This document shows positions 1-12,898 of a stretch of DNA of 64,000 nt, one piece after another (within the stretch, counting starts at the first letter, position 1; each line of letters starts with the position of its first letter). The position numbers and the translations under genes are program-made. The notes under the pieces were generated by a model, which had not been told where the DNA came from, ran no database searches, and worked only from the letters and a program-made list of their open reading frames with translations. The DNA is from Eutreptiella sp. 'Long Island Sound 2002' (Eukaryota; Euglenozoa; Euglenophyceae; Eutreptiales; Eutreptiaceae): positions 22,381,637-22,445,636 of the forward strand of contig OZ038387.1 in NCBI GenBank assembly GCA_964036045.1, read 5' to 3'.

Positions 1-1260
1 AGGTGCAGTCCTGGGCCCCGACACCCCCAAACATTTTGGCCCCTTGAAAGGGGGGGGGGACTTGCTTGAGCGGGGGGTCCAGGGGGGAGGGGGTCCAGGG
101 GGGAGGCCCCCCCCCCCTGCCGGAACATACCCAATCCACAGGGAACAGAAAAATGATTGGAGAATGAACAACTTAGCACATGGAAATGTCATGTTGTCGG
201 CCGTAAACAAAGGAAATTCATCATTGAATGTCAATTTAGGGTTCCCACATCTCACCAATACACAACAACTACAACAAAGCGGCAACAAAGCGGGCCATTC
301 ACCATCTCATGCCAAATGACAGTGATCTTTCTTGTCAGTCAGAATTAGACTCGCCTGAACCGTTCGCGTGTTGCCATTTTTTGTGCCACAGCGACAAACT
401 CGCACAGTGTGGCCATTGGTACGCTTAAAAAAAGAGTGGCACATGCCTTTTGTGCCTCGTTGTAGGCTTTTTGTCTTTTATCACCGGTGATCCTATCTTT
501 AAACCTAAAATAGAGCAGCACGTCAATTACGTCTTCACGTTTTGCGCGTGGCAACGGTGGGATCGGGGAGCTGAAATACACTGACAACGAGCGTTGGGGC
601 ATGGTAGTCTGGAAAACAATGTATATGGAGCACACATGGAGCAATATGTACACAGTGTATGGCATGCGCTGAAGGCGCCGAAAATTTTTTTCCCATGACT
701 AAAAAATGTTCCCAAAACCCAGGTTTTCAGGTGCACTTGAGCTGAGGGGGGTGGGGGGGAGGGGGTCCACAGGAGGGGGGGAGGGGGTCCAGGGGGGAGG
801 GGTCCCCCCCCTGGCCGGAATGAAAATTAAAGCAAGTCCCTGGGGGGTGGGGGGGGCTGGGACCAAAAACACCAACCGCTCCCTCGTACCGGGGCTGAGC
901 TTCGAGGACGGGATCTTCATTGAGCAACAAACGACATTTGTCCCCATTTATCCCAATGGCAGGGAAAGATCGATGTGGCCACAAAATCAGAAATGGCTGC
1001 ACAAATCCTGCCCTCTTTGGGGCCTAGGGAAAATGCCGAGAAAAAACTGAGCACCTTGAGTATAAACACATGGGTGACCGGTTCTCCCAGCCCCTTTAAA
1101 GGCACCAAAATTGTCCGGCGCCTGCAGCGCCAGCCAATTTCTCCATTTTGGCTTGTACGATGGTCGGGACCTCTCAAACATTTTGGCCCTCGAGAGGGGG
1201 TGGGGGGGGGGGGGGTTGTTGGGGTCAGGGCCTGCACCTGGACGCCCCCCCGTGCCCCCA
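1..1260. repeat. G/C-run-rich repeat blocks
   Basis: Three related blocks (about 1-130, 735-860, 1165-1250) contain G or C runs of up to 14 bases mixed with GGGGTCC and GGGGGAGG motifs. The segment reading CAAACATTTTGGCCC occurs in the same orientation near 30 and near 1174. A sequence like CCTGGGCCCCGACACCCCC near 11 occurs inverted near 1216-1240. The blocks are probably copies of one dispersed element. G-quadruplex formation is likely from the sequence alone. The DNA between them shows only short overlapping open frames on both strands, none convincing. Confidence 0.6.
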
Positions 1261-4200
1261 ATTACCCTCATGGCACCCCTCCACAACGAGAACAAGGGTA
1301 AAAGCACTGAAAGCCACAGAAACAACGCCTGCTTTTGCTCTGACAAGGGCATTGTTTATGCGCACCCAGAGAAGACACAAGCAGTGGCACTACCTCAGTG
1401 CCTGGTCCATGCATGATGACCTGCACCCCTGGACAACCAGACATGTGGCAACAAGTGGCTGGACGGTAATCAGCATCCCCAAAACACCATCCCCAACCCC
1501 AAATCACAGCAGAAATTTGATCTTCACACAGGGTCACACAGCTGGATGTAGTGGCGAGTCGCGTTTGTTCATGTTAATTGTGCCCCCCCACCCCCCAAAA
1601 AAACAGTGGCATACCCAAATCAAAATACCCCAAAATGCACTTTCTTTTCATTTTCTGGGCTTTTACACAACCAGGTTGGTCCAACAACATCTGGTGATGA
1701 TTTGAAACCCCCGGGAAATTCCAAATCTGCAGAGTGCAATGCCAGTTGGCGAGCGTGTCATCAATTATGAAGCACCTTATTAACACATTGTGCTCCAGAC
1801 CAGGTACTCAAGCAGCGAAGCACGGCGCCACAATCAATTCAAACCCAGTCTATTCGGACATGTTTCGGGCAAATCACCCCTCCTCAGCTGTGGAGTACAC
1901 AAGGGGACACATTTTTCCAGACCAACAACAACAAATGAATCAAATGCAGTACACAAAATGAAATCGCTACAGAGCCAACAAAACACAGAAACATTAAATC
2001 ACAATCACAAGCTGTCCCACAGAGTGCGCGTGCGCCACGCATGGAAAGCCTCCCCAAATTGGGCAAGGGCTGTAGAGTGGCAAACAACTTAGTATCAGCA
2101 GGAAATTAATATTGTTCAAGAAACCACGGACGACTCTGGAGAAAGAGATAGGCACAGCACCATGATGGGGCACCCGGAAGGGATGAATGCGGCTTCGTTT
2201 GGCGGATTTGATTTTTGGCTGAGTGTACTTCGACTTATCCTCCCAAGTAATTTTGGTATGGATGTCATGGAGGGGGGTAACCCCAGCGAATGAGCGCCCC
2301 CCTCAACCGTTCCCAAGAGAGCAAGTAATATTGTTTGCGGGAACACAATCTCAAGAAACGCATGCATTCCCCCACCACCCACCCTTCCTTGACGTTCCTT
2401 GGTGTGTTCGAATGCCATGGAAAGGACAAAGCGGAGTGGGTGGGTTTCCAATAAATGCTAGTTCTCAGGGGGTGGTGCATCACAAACATCACATCTAAAA
2501 CGGGAATGTGCCAGCACACAGATCCTGCATGACAAGGCACAGCACACGTTTGCATGCACCAAAGTACACTTGCACTGTGTTCATGCACATGCACCAAACA
2601 CAAATGCACAGATCAACACAAATCAGGCACAAAACCTGTGGAGATGAGAACGTCTGCTTCCCCAAGTAGATACCAGTCAATCATAGGCTGGCGGATGCCT
2701 TGGAGAACACGAGTTGACGTTGTGTGCTCAAACATTCCTGTGTGCACAGCGAATGGTACAGGAGATATTGGGTAGCAGCAAATTGCGAAGGAGTGGCCAA
2801 CATCTGTGTGCACAGTGCTCAGCATTGAAGCTCATGGTGAGCCAAAAAGCCACACCAAACATCGATTTTTCCCGTGCGTGTTGCGCTGCCGCTTGCCCTT
2901 TTGGGCACCACCATGAGTTCCTCTGTGGGGCATTGCAAACAGGCCACAGAAATATGGCACATTGCCCGCATCTTGGATGCACCCCCCACCCCCTCCCGAA
3001 CATGCATACTTCCAAAATCCAAAGTCCAAAGTCCAAAATATGTGTGTGTGTGTGTGTGTGTGTAATGGACCATTCCGACAACGAAGACCCATTTGCAACA
3101 AAGGGGGAAGGCATATTCAACACTGATGATGGTACTTCCATATGTCTGTGCTTCCCCCCTTGTGTAGGGGTCCGAGGCTCCAGATCAGAATCTCCTGTGG
3201 ACGCCGTGCCATGTGTTGGGGCGAGCAGGGACGAGGCACAGTCTCCAGGCGTTCCTCCTGCAGCTCTCACGGGACTGGGGCTGGTGCTGCTGGGGAGGGC
3301 GAGACTGTGTTGGTCTTCGTTACTTGAGGGTTGGCGAGGTTGGTGGTACGTGGGGATCCAAGTACCAACTGTGTGTAGGTCGCGTGAATGCACCCATTCC
3401 CTTTTTTTCGAGTCGACCGGCTCCTTCAGGAGGAGGTCAGCATTGGATAATGGCTTGTGCTGGGGATTCACCAGCAGTGCAAATAGTGAAACCGGCGCAT
3501 GACTGACGCATGACCGGCGCATACCTTTCCAAGATGCCAAAAGTGGTCATACATTGTTTGGCGTTTGGCTTTTCATGCTTGCATTGAGTGTGGAGGATTT
3601 TTCAGGCTTATTGACTGTTCTAGAGGGCTGTTAATGGTTGCTGAAGGTTGTGGAGTGGTTTTCAGGGTGACACATCCCATTTGTTCTCAACCTTTCGCAA
3701 ATTGAACACAGATCAAGCATGGAAAATGAACTGGGACTCAGGCATCGTCTTCAACAATGGAGCTGCATCCCAAATGTCAGGGTATGTGGTGCAGGGCCTT
3801 TCTTGTCGACGCATAGATGTAAAAGGCGCACTCCCTGGCCCTGATACAACCTGACCGGCGCACAGTTGTCCATGACCATTGCGCGACCGCCGCAAGGTTT
3901 CGTGCAGCCAGGGCATGGTGGTACTTGGCGTGCCTAGTACAGATAGATCTGTTGTTTGCATGCCTGAAAGGCGGAGTGGTGTCCTGCGGTGCAGCAAGCT
4001 GAAGCCTTCTTTTCCAAGCGCTTGCATGTGAGGTAGGCATGCATGTGTGGCATGTTTTTTTTGCCCCCCTGGCGAAATTGTCCCCCCCCCCCCTGTTCCT
4101 GTGGATGTGCACAGGATACAGCACGATTACACACCTTTGAAATGCTTTATGGTCCCATACTTCCCCCAGTGTGATTCTAAATATCCCAACCAACCCCAGT

Positions 4201-5440
4201 CGTCCACTGTGAGGAAAATGAGAGTTGTATTCGGGTTGCCATTTGGAATTGCCTTCAGCCGATCTTCAGCACAGCCCACCGTATTTGGCCTAGTGAGAAG
4301 ATGCACAAGTACAAGTGCAGGATCTAGAGGAGACAGGGGTGACCCGTCTAAAACGATCATCAAGGGAAATTCTGTTGCCTTCAGCAAGTCCCCCTGGCAG
4401 CGACACATAGTGGCGGCCGGCCATATGCCAAACAAGTTTTGCGAACCATAGAAACCAAGACCCCGCCATTGGTTAGGGGGCTCACATTGAGGAAAAAAGT
4501 AGAATGGGATCAGGGTCTGTATCGACACATGCTGGCAGCTGCCATCAAAGGAATAATTGAGGTTTTTTTTTGGGGAGGGCCTAAATCCGGCGGGGGGGGG
4601 GGGGGGCTACTCCTTAGAAATGAAGGGGAAATTGGTATAAGGCCCCTTGCTGTTGCCCTCTAGCGGATGATTGCTCCGAATCAGGTGACCGGACATCATT
4701 TTTCTTCACCTCCTAGCCGGGGGCAGAGGCCAAAAGAGGGTTAGAAAAGAGGTCCAACTCCTCATCACCGAACATAGGTTGCTCTAGGAGGGTGGCGGTC
4801 AAAACCTCCTCAACGTCTACCTCCTGACACCACTTTTGAAATAGCCACTTGTCCGTGTTAGGGTGGGCCCTACCACAAATAGACCAAAATGGGCAGGCAA
4901 AAACTACACCCTTCACAATGCATGCACCATAGGTACACGGCCTTGTGACATTGGCAACACACATAAGGGAGCCGAAAGAGGTTTAGGCAATGCCAACTCT
5001 TCCGTTGCACCTCCATGTTGTCAACTTTTTGGGGTGTAGCAATAGCAAGATGAGTAGAGTAAGACTCACCATCACTAGGTGCCTTCTTAGGGGGGCAGGT
5101 GGTGTGGTTGTTTGGAGCAAGTGTGGGGACATCAACGCCACTATCTTGCTCCGTGATGCGTGTTGCTGTGATTGGAGTGTGCGGACCTTTTTTGGTGGCT
5201 CGGCACATGCAGTCAGTCACCTTCCGCTCAATACGGCCCAACGTAATAGGGCGTTGGGCAACAATCTCACAAAAACGGAGAGGGTACTTTAAATACCGGT
5301 GCCTTCACGAGGAGCCACAACATCACACCTTCACACATTGCGAACGTGCAATAGCTAGCACAAGTAAAACCATGTGCTATCGGGCAGTGGATGCGGAGAA
5401 GGCTACAAATCTCTCCCATGTAATTGAGGTGCCTTCCTCA
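1261..5440. other. Unassigned low-complexity region
   Basis: No gene could be assigned. A (TG)n tract lies at 3041-3063 and a 15-base G run at 4592-4606. An open frame of about 260 codons exists on each strand over 2714-3540, but both strands read through the TG tract. The Ser/Pro-rich part on the minus strand (about 3070-3480) could be an exon; I cannot support it further. Confidence 0.4.
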
Positions 5441-5690
5441 ATCTTACGTAATGGGACAAAATCAACAGTCCCACAAATGGGCAAATTGGCTACATAACCC
5501 TTTGGGGGGCCCCTATGCTTCAGAGCGGGGGACAAGATCAGCATTGGTCCACAAGTGGTCAGACTGGCTACATAACCCCTGCCGTCTAGGGGGTCCCCAA
5601 CACTTCAGAGCGGGGAATAAAAATCAGCAGTGGCCCGCATGTGGGCAGATTGGCTACATAACCCCAGCGTGTAATTTTGTTGGGTAAAAT
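5440..5690. repeat. Minisatellite with CTACATAACCC core
   Basis: Three imperfect units of about 78-85 bp, each ending in GGCTACATAACCC, have cores near 5490, 5568 and 5653. The same core, often followed by CTGCCGTCT and GGGGTCCCC, recurs near 7410-7500, near 8095 and at 25210-25345. It is therefore a dispersed repeat family, not a single local duplication. Confidence 0.6.
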
Positions 5691-6087
5691 TGTGTAGATT
5701 TTTTTGAGGTAAATGCGAGTACAAATAAAATTGTCAAACCGTTTAATTTTTTTTTGCGGCAAGGGCGGGAACAAAAAAAATGTCACGTTGTGTAATTTTT
5801 TCGCCGTAAACCCAAGTACGGTTTACTCACAATGACTGCAAAAAAAAAAAAATTACACACCGGTACGATTTTTTTGTTGCGCATTTACCACAAAAAAAAT
5901 TCCACGAATTACAATGCACCCATTTCTTAGGACCAAGGGGGGGGGGTCTTTTAGGGCCAAACCCACTCACCTGCATTAGAAAAAATCTACTGTCTTTGAG
6001 AATGCTTTCTGCGCGCCGCAGGTGCGCCGTAGGGTTTGACAAACCTGTTTTATTGCAGACTGTTCCGGAAAAAAACCAGATAGCTCA

Positions 6088-6178
6088 CCGGATTAAACCG
6101 TACCTCGGGTTCGGCGTACTTATCGGCTCGGCGTACTCTCGGCCGGCCGAAAGTACGGTTTAATCTGTCACCCCCCCC
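6088..6178 (+). repeat. Left inverted flank of the 99-bp minisatellite
   Basis: The block begins CCGGATTAAACCGTAC and ends GTACGGTTTAATC, so it is itself an inverted repeat. Its interior is made of CGGC/GGCCGGCC motifs. Its reverse complement matches 7067-7183 with indels. A related GC-rich piece continues to about 6272. Together with the right flank it gives a foldback-like structure around the minisatellite. Confidence 0.65.
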
Positions 6179-6323
6179 TTGTTTCGGCCGAAAAAATGGC
6201 CGGAAGTCCGGCCGGACCTTCGGCCGGCCGGCTCGGCGGGCCGAAAGTCCGGTTTCCGTCACCCCCCCTTGTAGTAATACCCCCATATACTAACAACCCC
6301 CCCCGCTGTATATTAATAACAAG

Positions 6324-7066
6324 ACTCCTGCGGTGGCCACAGACCGCCTTTTGTGTGTCCCGCCTTGTGTGTGCACCGCCTTCTGTGTGTACCGCCTTGC
6401 CTGTGGCCCCTTCAATGACATGACTCCTGCGGTGGCCACAGACCGCCTTTTGTGTGTTCCGCCTTGTGTGTGCACCGCCTTCTGTGTGTACCGCCTTGCC
6501 TGTGGCCCCTTCAATAATATGAGTCCTGCGGTGGCCACAGACCGCCTTTTGTGTGTTCCGCCTTGTGTGTGCACCGCCTTCTGTGTGTACCGCCTTGCCT
6601 GTGGCCCCTTCAATAATATGAGTCCTGCGGTGGCCACAGACCGCCTTTTGTGTGTTCCGCCTTGTGTGTGCACCGCCTTCTGTGTGTACCGCCTTGCCTG
6701 TGGCCCCTTCAATAACATGACTCCTGCGGTGGCCACAGACCGCCTTTTGTGTGTTCCGCCTTGTGTGTGCACCGCCTTCTGTGTGTACCGCCTTGCCTGT
6801 GGCCCCTTCAATGACATGACTCCTGCGGTGGCCACAGACCGCCCGTTGCGTGCACCGCCTTCTGTGTGTACCGCCTTGCCTGTGGCCCCTTCAATAATAT
6901 GACTCCTGCGGTGGCCACAGACCGCCTTTTGTGTGCACCGCCTTCTGTGTGTACCGCCTTGCCTGTGGCCCCTTCAATAACATGACTCCTGCGGTGGCCA
7001 CAGACTGCCTTTTGTGTGTTCCGCCTCGTCTGTGCACCGCCTTCTGTGTGTACCGCCTTGCCTGTG
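6324..7066 (+). repeat. 99-bp minisatellite, about 7.5 units
   Basis: Units begin at 6324, 6423, 6522, 6621, 6720, 6819, 6902 and 6985. Five steps are exactly 99 bp and two are 83 bp. Each full unit carries several copies of the shorter motif ACCGCCTT(N)TGTGTGT, so the 99-mer is a higher-order repeat of a 16-20 bp unit. Because 99 is a multiple of 3, long open frames exist on both strands (181-189 codons); these result from the period and are not evidence of a gene. Confidence 0.92.
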
Positions 7067-7183
7067 GGGGGGTGACGGATTAAACCGTACCTTCAGCCAG
7101 CCGATCGGCCGGCCGAAGGTCCGCCGAGCCGACAAGTCCGCCGAGCCAATAGGTCGGCCGAACCCAAGTACGGTTAAATCCGG
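7067..7183 (-). repeat. Right inverted flank of the 99-bp minisatellite
   Basis: The reverse complement of this block aligns to 6088-6178, with shared ends CCGGATT(A/T)AACCGTAC and GTACGGTTTAATC. It is about 25 bp longer because of extra CGGCTCGGCGG copies. Confidence 0.65.
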
Positions 7184-9700
7184 CAGACCAAACCAGATAA
7201 CTGAGAAATAGCACACGTTGATCTTTTGAGTAGATGGATCGGACACAATGCTCAATGTGGGTGGCGGCGGCCCGCGCCAGGGGGCCCTTGTCCGCGGGCT
7301 GACGATTGCATTTAACAAGTGTCCCCCGCTACTGGGGAGAAATCAATGGCTCCCAATGCTCAGAACGGGGACAAAATCAGAAATGGCCCACATGTGGGCA
7401 TAGTGGCTACCTAAACCCTGCCCTCGGGTTGACACCCCGTAACATAACCCGTGCCTTCTCGAGGTCCCCATGGTAGGGAGACATCAATATGGCTACATAA
7501 AAGGGCCATACTATATGGTAAAACCTGGCCCCAAGCCCCCCGGGGAGCACAACAAGGTGGAATCTAAAAAGCTCCACAAATTAGGCAAGTTCCCCAAACT
7601 GCGCGCTGCAGGGCGCGCCGCAGGGCGCGCCGCAGGCACCGCAGGAAAAGCATTCTCTTTGGCAAGGTACCTTGAAGAGGGGTGGGAAGCTCATAGGCAC
7701 AGGGATGAACACAATTGCCGCCCCAATACATAGTGAATGGCTAAACCTTGCAATCTCAGTTGCTGTTGAACCATGCATTAATTTGATTGCTTCAGTGTGC
7801 ATTTTGTTGCCAGAAATTCAAAATTATCCACTGTTTTGAATGTAAAACAAATTCAGAACTGAAGGGACTTGTTGGTTTTGCTTCGTAATTTCAAGTCCAC
7901 CAAGCATGCTCTATGAAGATCCGCCAACCACTAAGGATTTTTTGGTGTGCCCTGCCATCTTGGAGCCGCACCACAGATGGGACGTGGTCAATGGCAGCGT
8001 AAAACCCTGCTGTCTCAGGATCGCACCGCAACGCAAGGCACCACAGCGCAATGCACCGCATCACAATATAACTCCTGCCGATGCAGCTGCAAATGGCTAC
8101 ATAACCCATGCCATGAAATGATGCCACACCACTCTTACCGTTGACCACCTCAAAGACAGATGGCAAATGAGGTGAAAATGCACACAATGAAGGCCTGAAA
8201 CATGCTGTACATATGATACTGAATAATTGTGGGTGGTCGCAACATCCAAAAAATCGGTTTGAGAATTTTTGATTTTGAGCCGTCCGGGTTGAAAAACTGT
8301 ATGAGCAGGTTGTGCACTGGTCCCTTGGGGAGCCCGAGCCCCCAAACCAAGCAGCTGGAAACTGGCCCTTTTGAAGGCCAATGGGTGCCAATAGGTGGGC
8401 CACATTGGTGCTGCATAGCTCTCCATGGGTTTACATGCACTCCCATTTATGCTGTGTGAATACCCCCCCTCCCAAATTGGCGTACATGACGTTTGAGGCC
8501 GCACTTGATCAAACAACTTTTCTTTGAGGTGATTTCCTGGAGGAAATAAATATTAGGGGGCTCGAAATCGGTGTCCTATTTTGGGTACAAACTTTTTTTT
8601 GGCATCTGAACCCCCCCACCTGGAAAATCACAAACCCATGGCCTGACTGTGGAGCGTCGCAGAGGGTGGGTGGTGGTTGTGGAGGGTTGTGTAGTGTCAA
8701 TGAGCTTCAATGAGAGTCAGCCAGATTTAAATGGTGCTGGTTGGTGGTCATGAGGTTGTGGACGGTTGTGCAGGGTCGTGGAAGAGGCTCAAATGAGCAC
8801 CTTTGAGCAATTACGAGGGATTAGTTTCTAAGGGCCCAGCAGGGGTTCAGAAATGTCCAGGGGTTGAGGGCCAACACCATGTATTTTCGGCGTCAACAGT
8901 GCCTTTCCACTACTTGCCACTTGACGTTGACTTTGCGCACCAAACCACAACAGCCTTATCCCCCAAACCCACTCTTCGTTTATATCTGCGTCAGAGCCTC
9001 CGCTGTGCAGCCACGATGCCCATGTATGTGCGCTACCCTGCATCGCCCCCCTTTTTGCCTGGTGCATACCCTGTAGCTTGGTAGGTGAAGCAAAAAGGGG
9101 GAACAACCCGCAGAAACTCGGAGGCTCATCAATGGGCTTGAGTCAGCAGAACAGGTTTGGGGCAAAGGAAGTACCGTGCTGAAGTCTCAATGACGTGCGC
9201 AGGTCCATCGTCAATGAATGTTCGGACCTAAAACAAGTTGCAAAACAGTGCATGCCCCTGCCTTGCGTACACCGTAGGGCCAAGGCGGTTCGAGGTCACT
9301 TTCTGGACGTCCATCCCCATTCCAACAGGGCCCCTGTGACCGAAGCCCAAACAGGCCCAGAGGGGCCGGGGAGGAGGTAAACTGGTACTTATCACTTTGT
9401 TCCTAAAACGGCCCTTCGATCCAAGTACTCTGACAGCGCTCTAACAGCTTCGGATCGGCCGCAGCTAAAGCGCTGTTGAGCAACAACCAATCCTTTGCCA
9501 CAGTGGATCCAAGAAATTATCCATGCGGAGACAATCCATTGACAAGGGTACCCTGCATACATTCCTCAAGGTAATCCGCGCAGATCATTTTGAGGTATGG
9601 ATCATCGACAGAGAGAAAAATGCCAAAAAAATCGATGTGTGGTGAGGCTCACGAGAGTCCCCATTTTCAAACCCCCGCACAGCCCGATCCCCGAGGAAAG
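7184..9700. other. Unassigned region
   Basis: No supportable gene. It contains scattered CTACATAACCC units (7410-7500 and 8095), a GCGCGCCGCAGG triplet repeat (7610-7640) and short overlapping open frames on both strands. Confidence 0.35.
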
Positions 9701-9726
9701 CGTAGCTTGATTGTGGAAATAAGCGT

Positions 9727-9862
9727 AAGTCGCTTTTTGGGGGGGGGGGGCGTAAGTCGCGTAACTTTTTTTTTTGCGTAAGTCGCGTTTTTTTTTCGAC
9801 GGAAATTTTTTTTTTGTGTAAGTCACGTAAACTTTTTTTTTTTGGCGTAAGTCGCGTATGGG
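9727..9862. repeat. GCGTAAGTCGCGTA minisatellite
   Basis: Degenerate copies of GCGTAAGTCGCGTA are separated by T runs and a 12-base G run (9739-9750). The same motif family fills 12474-12898 and appears weakly at 22360-22480 and 25360-25445. It borders the protease gene copy at 9.9-11.75 kb on both sides. Confidence 0.7.
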
Positions 9863-10266
9863 AAAAAAACCCCATTGTTCCAAAAAAAAGGCGGGGAAAC
9901 ACAAGAACCACCTAACAACCGCCATTGCTACCCGAGGAGGTGAAGCATATAGCCCCCACAGACATTTTGGGTACCTCCGGTACGGGTAAAGCAATGGAGC
10001 CGTGGCGTGAAGGGTGGTTTTTATACTCATCGCCGGCAGATGGCGGAAATAACGTGCGGCAGATGGCGGAAATAACGTGGAGCACACCCATCATGACCGC
10101 AAACAAAAAATGCAATTTGCCCTTCGGCCTTTGGCAAGCGGTATCAAAATGACTATATTGCTGCCGGCGCCACCGGCTACGAAGCTCAAGCCAGCGATAC
10201 CACCTGAGTCCGGTCACCTGGGGCCAACTACATTCTTCGCATGCAACCATAATGGCGTGGGGCCAA

Positions 10267-11748
10267 CTACAAGAAGTCGGCAAACACACGCTTGTAGATC
10301 AAATCAGACTTTGTGTCCAATGCCTTCAGCTTTGCACGCGGATTCGTGTTCCGCGCACAAGCGTTACGGATGTCCTTCACAAGCAACTCTTCCAGCTCTC
10401 GAATAAATCGTTTGTCGTTCACCAACCGACCCCCTGCGCCCTTTGGGTACGCCTCGGGCACCCCGAAAAGCTTCCCACGGATGAACACGTATGGACGGGC
10501 ATCATCACTTGTGGGGGGTTAGAAGAGGAGGTGGACTGCGGGGTTTGTGGAGGGGCCTTAACATTGCCCTTCACTGACTTCCCATCTTGGGGCACGTCCT
10601 CAGAGTTGGAGGCCGGGAAGGCAGGGAATTCTCCCACTGTTGGCTCCGAGGAGGAGGCAGCAATGTGGCCCCCGGGTTCCGAAAGAGGATCCTCCTCATC
10701 AAAAAGGAGGGGGAAAGTAGATTGGGTCAAGGACTCAGGGTTGGAGGCTGGGGCAGGAGGAGATTCTCCAGGCTTCCAGCAAGTCACCTCCTTCTCCCAC
10801 CCGTTCTCGGGGATGGTGCCGGGGACTCGGACGGAGCGATCTACATTGATGATGCGCAGTGCTTGCTTGATGAATCCTTTTGGCAAAGGTGTAACCACAA
10901 CATCGTCCAGGCTTCCCCTTTGGTTGGCCACCTCATCACAAAGATGCAGCGATTGATAGCCACATGACCAACCATCCTCTTGAAAACCCAAAGCCCGAGC
11001 ATGTGCGGCAACACCCTTTGACTGGCGGCGTCTCAACATTGGCCGGACCAAAGGATTACCACAAAGTGGCTCCCAAATGTGGACTTTGAAGGCCCATACC
11101 GGGACTTTGCAGTCGATGGCACAAAGAAACCAATGAAGCCCTTCACGATTGTCACTATTAACAATAAATATGTGGCGCCGCCTCCAAGCCAAACGAACAG
11201 TTTTATGGTTGTTGCCCTTACTGTCTTCATACTTCCTCATCCTCTTCAGGCAGGACGCAATGTATGTCACCGCCATAGTCCATGCCCGTGGCTCCTCGAC
11301 CTCATTGTGGTACAACTTGTCGTTCTGCCACGCAACAATGTCCTTGTCGCTTAACCAATCTCCCACAACAAGAGGCTTGGTTTCATCGACGGGCGTCCGG
11401 CGGGTCGCCATCCGTGCTGGCGCCACAAGGATAGCAGTATCCTCCTCCTCGGAAATGCCGGCAATCAACGGCTTGGCTACGTTGGAGGGAGTGGCAAGGA
11501 CAGGCACCACAGCATCTTCCTCGAGAGTGGCGGCATTTGAAAGCTCGCTCACCCTACCAGCTAGTACGAACGCCTCGTACGAGTCCACCTCATCCTCAAC
11601 AGGATCAGCCGACAACAAGATGACCCTTGGCTACCTGTTGCCCCCTCCCGAGTCATCGGTTTTCTACGGCCATCGCCACGGCATCCTCAAACACCATGGA
11701 TTTCTGAATAAAGTACCGGCGGTCAACAGGGAATGACACGGTGTCCAT
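10267..11748 (-). CDS. Ulp1/C48-like cysteine protease, frameshifted
   Basis: This is a SUMO-protease-like (peptidase family C48) cysteine protease. Ulp1-like proteases of this kind are often carried by large DNA transposons such as the KDZ and MULE groups. The core frame is 10419-11633. It shows HWFL with the catalytic His at 11133-11135, an acidic residue in IWEPL (Glu where the family usually has Asp), the oxyanion Gln in GFQED, and the catalytic Cys in DGWSCGY at 10962-10964. An N-terminal frame opens with an ATG at 11748 (MDTVSFPVDRRYF) and needs one extra base near 11657 to join the core frame. A C-terminal stretch of about 75 residues (RPYVFIRGKLFGVPEAYP) joins if one base is added to the six-base G run at 10513-10518. 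An in-frame TAG lies at 11631-11633, just before the core. The DNA is therefore a frameshifted gene, a recent pseudogene, or an intact gene with homopolymer errors or small introns. A decayed paralogue lies at 23.15-24.29 kb. Confidence 0.72.
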
Positions 11749-12208
11749 ATGCAATTCCCCTCGCCAAAGCGACGGCACACATGCATTGTGTACCTAACCA
11801 TCCCATCACACCATGGCACACTTTTATAAGTGCCCATGAGCAAAGACAACTACTCGTGGCACTGCTTGGATATGTTATTTGCCATTTGTGGGCACCAACA
11901 AGTGTGTTGCCTGTGGTCATAGCAACTCGAGGTGGTGGTCGCCGACCACAGCCCACAAGGGTGCATCACCTCCTCTCCCCGCTTACAGCACCTGTGCAAC
12001 ACACAAGCCTCGGCCCATTGGAAGAGAAATAGAAGAGGCACGGCCCCCTCTGCAAAGCAAAGGGTCCACAACACCCCAAAGCTAATGGTGCGATGAGCCG
12101 TTACCCGCCGGCCAGCACGCTCAAGGCACCGTAGGGTCCCTGTGCAAGGGACAAAAAGCAGAAGTACTTAGTCCTAGACCCCGACTGGAGGGGCCAACTC
12201 AAGGAGCC

Positions 12209-12236
12209 ACACAACAACAACAACAACAACAACAAC
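12209..12236. repeat. (CAA)n microsatellite
   Basis: A run of about nine CAA triplets directly precedes the 48-bp minisatellite. Confidence 0.9.
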
Positions 12237-12473
12237 CTAACCCCAACTCGAGGGGCCACGCAAAAAACGTGGATTGTGAGTCCCTAACCCCAACTCGAGG
12301 GGCCACGCAAAAAAATGTGGATTGTGAGTCCCTAACCCCAACTCGAGGGGCCACGCAAAAAAGTGTGGATTGTGAGTCCCTAACCCCAACTCGAGGGGCC
12401 ACACAAAAAAGCGTGGATTGTGAGTCCCTAACCCCAACTCGAGGGGTCACACAAAAAAGCGTGGATTGTGAGT
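12235..12473. repeat. 47-48 bp minisatellite, five units
   Basis: CCCCAACTCGAGGGGCCAC recurs at 12241, 12288, 12336, 12384 and 12432. Each copy is followed by A6-7, GTGGATTGTGAGT and CCCTAA. Units are nearly identical, so the expansion is recent. Confidence 0.93.
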
Positions 12474-12898
12474 AGGTCGCGTATTGAAATAAGCGTAGGT
12501 CGCGTAACAAAAAAAGCGTACCTCGCTTTTTTTTGAAAAAAAAAAAAGCGTATCTCGCTTATTTAGCTTTTTTTTCTGTAGGTCGTGTATCAAAAGAAGC
12601 GTAGGTCGCGTAACGAAAAAAGCGTACCTTGCTTTTTTATAAAAAAAAAAGTGTAACTCGCTTTTTTATTAAAAAAAAGCGTAACTCGCTTATTTATTTA
12701 TTTTTGGCCGTAGGTCGCGTATCAAAAAAAGCGTAACTCGCTTATTTATTTTTTCTTGGCCCTAGGTCGTGTATCAAAAAAAGCGTAAGTCGCGTACCAT
12801 ACATTTTTGAGTTTTTTTTTCCACACTCGACTTACGCCTGAAAAAAAAAAATAAGCGACTTGCGCCAAATAAAAAAAAATAAGCGACTTATGCTTGAC
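12474..12898. repeat. Degenerate GCGTAGGTCGCGTA / A-T run repeat
   Basis: About a dozen copies of AAGCGTA(G/A)(G/C)TCGC, some inverted toward the right end (GCGACTTACGC), are separated by A or T runs. It ends at a 15-base C run (12900-12914). No coding potential. Confidence 0.75.

Noticed and set aside
2714-3540. 260-270 codon frames on both strands
   Set aside because: Both read through a (TG/CA)n tract and no domain is visible on either strand, so no gene was called.
6290-6902. 181-189 codon frames over the 99-bp minisatellite
   Set aside because: The period is a multiple of three, so one stop-free unit gives a long frame automatically.
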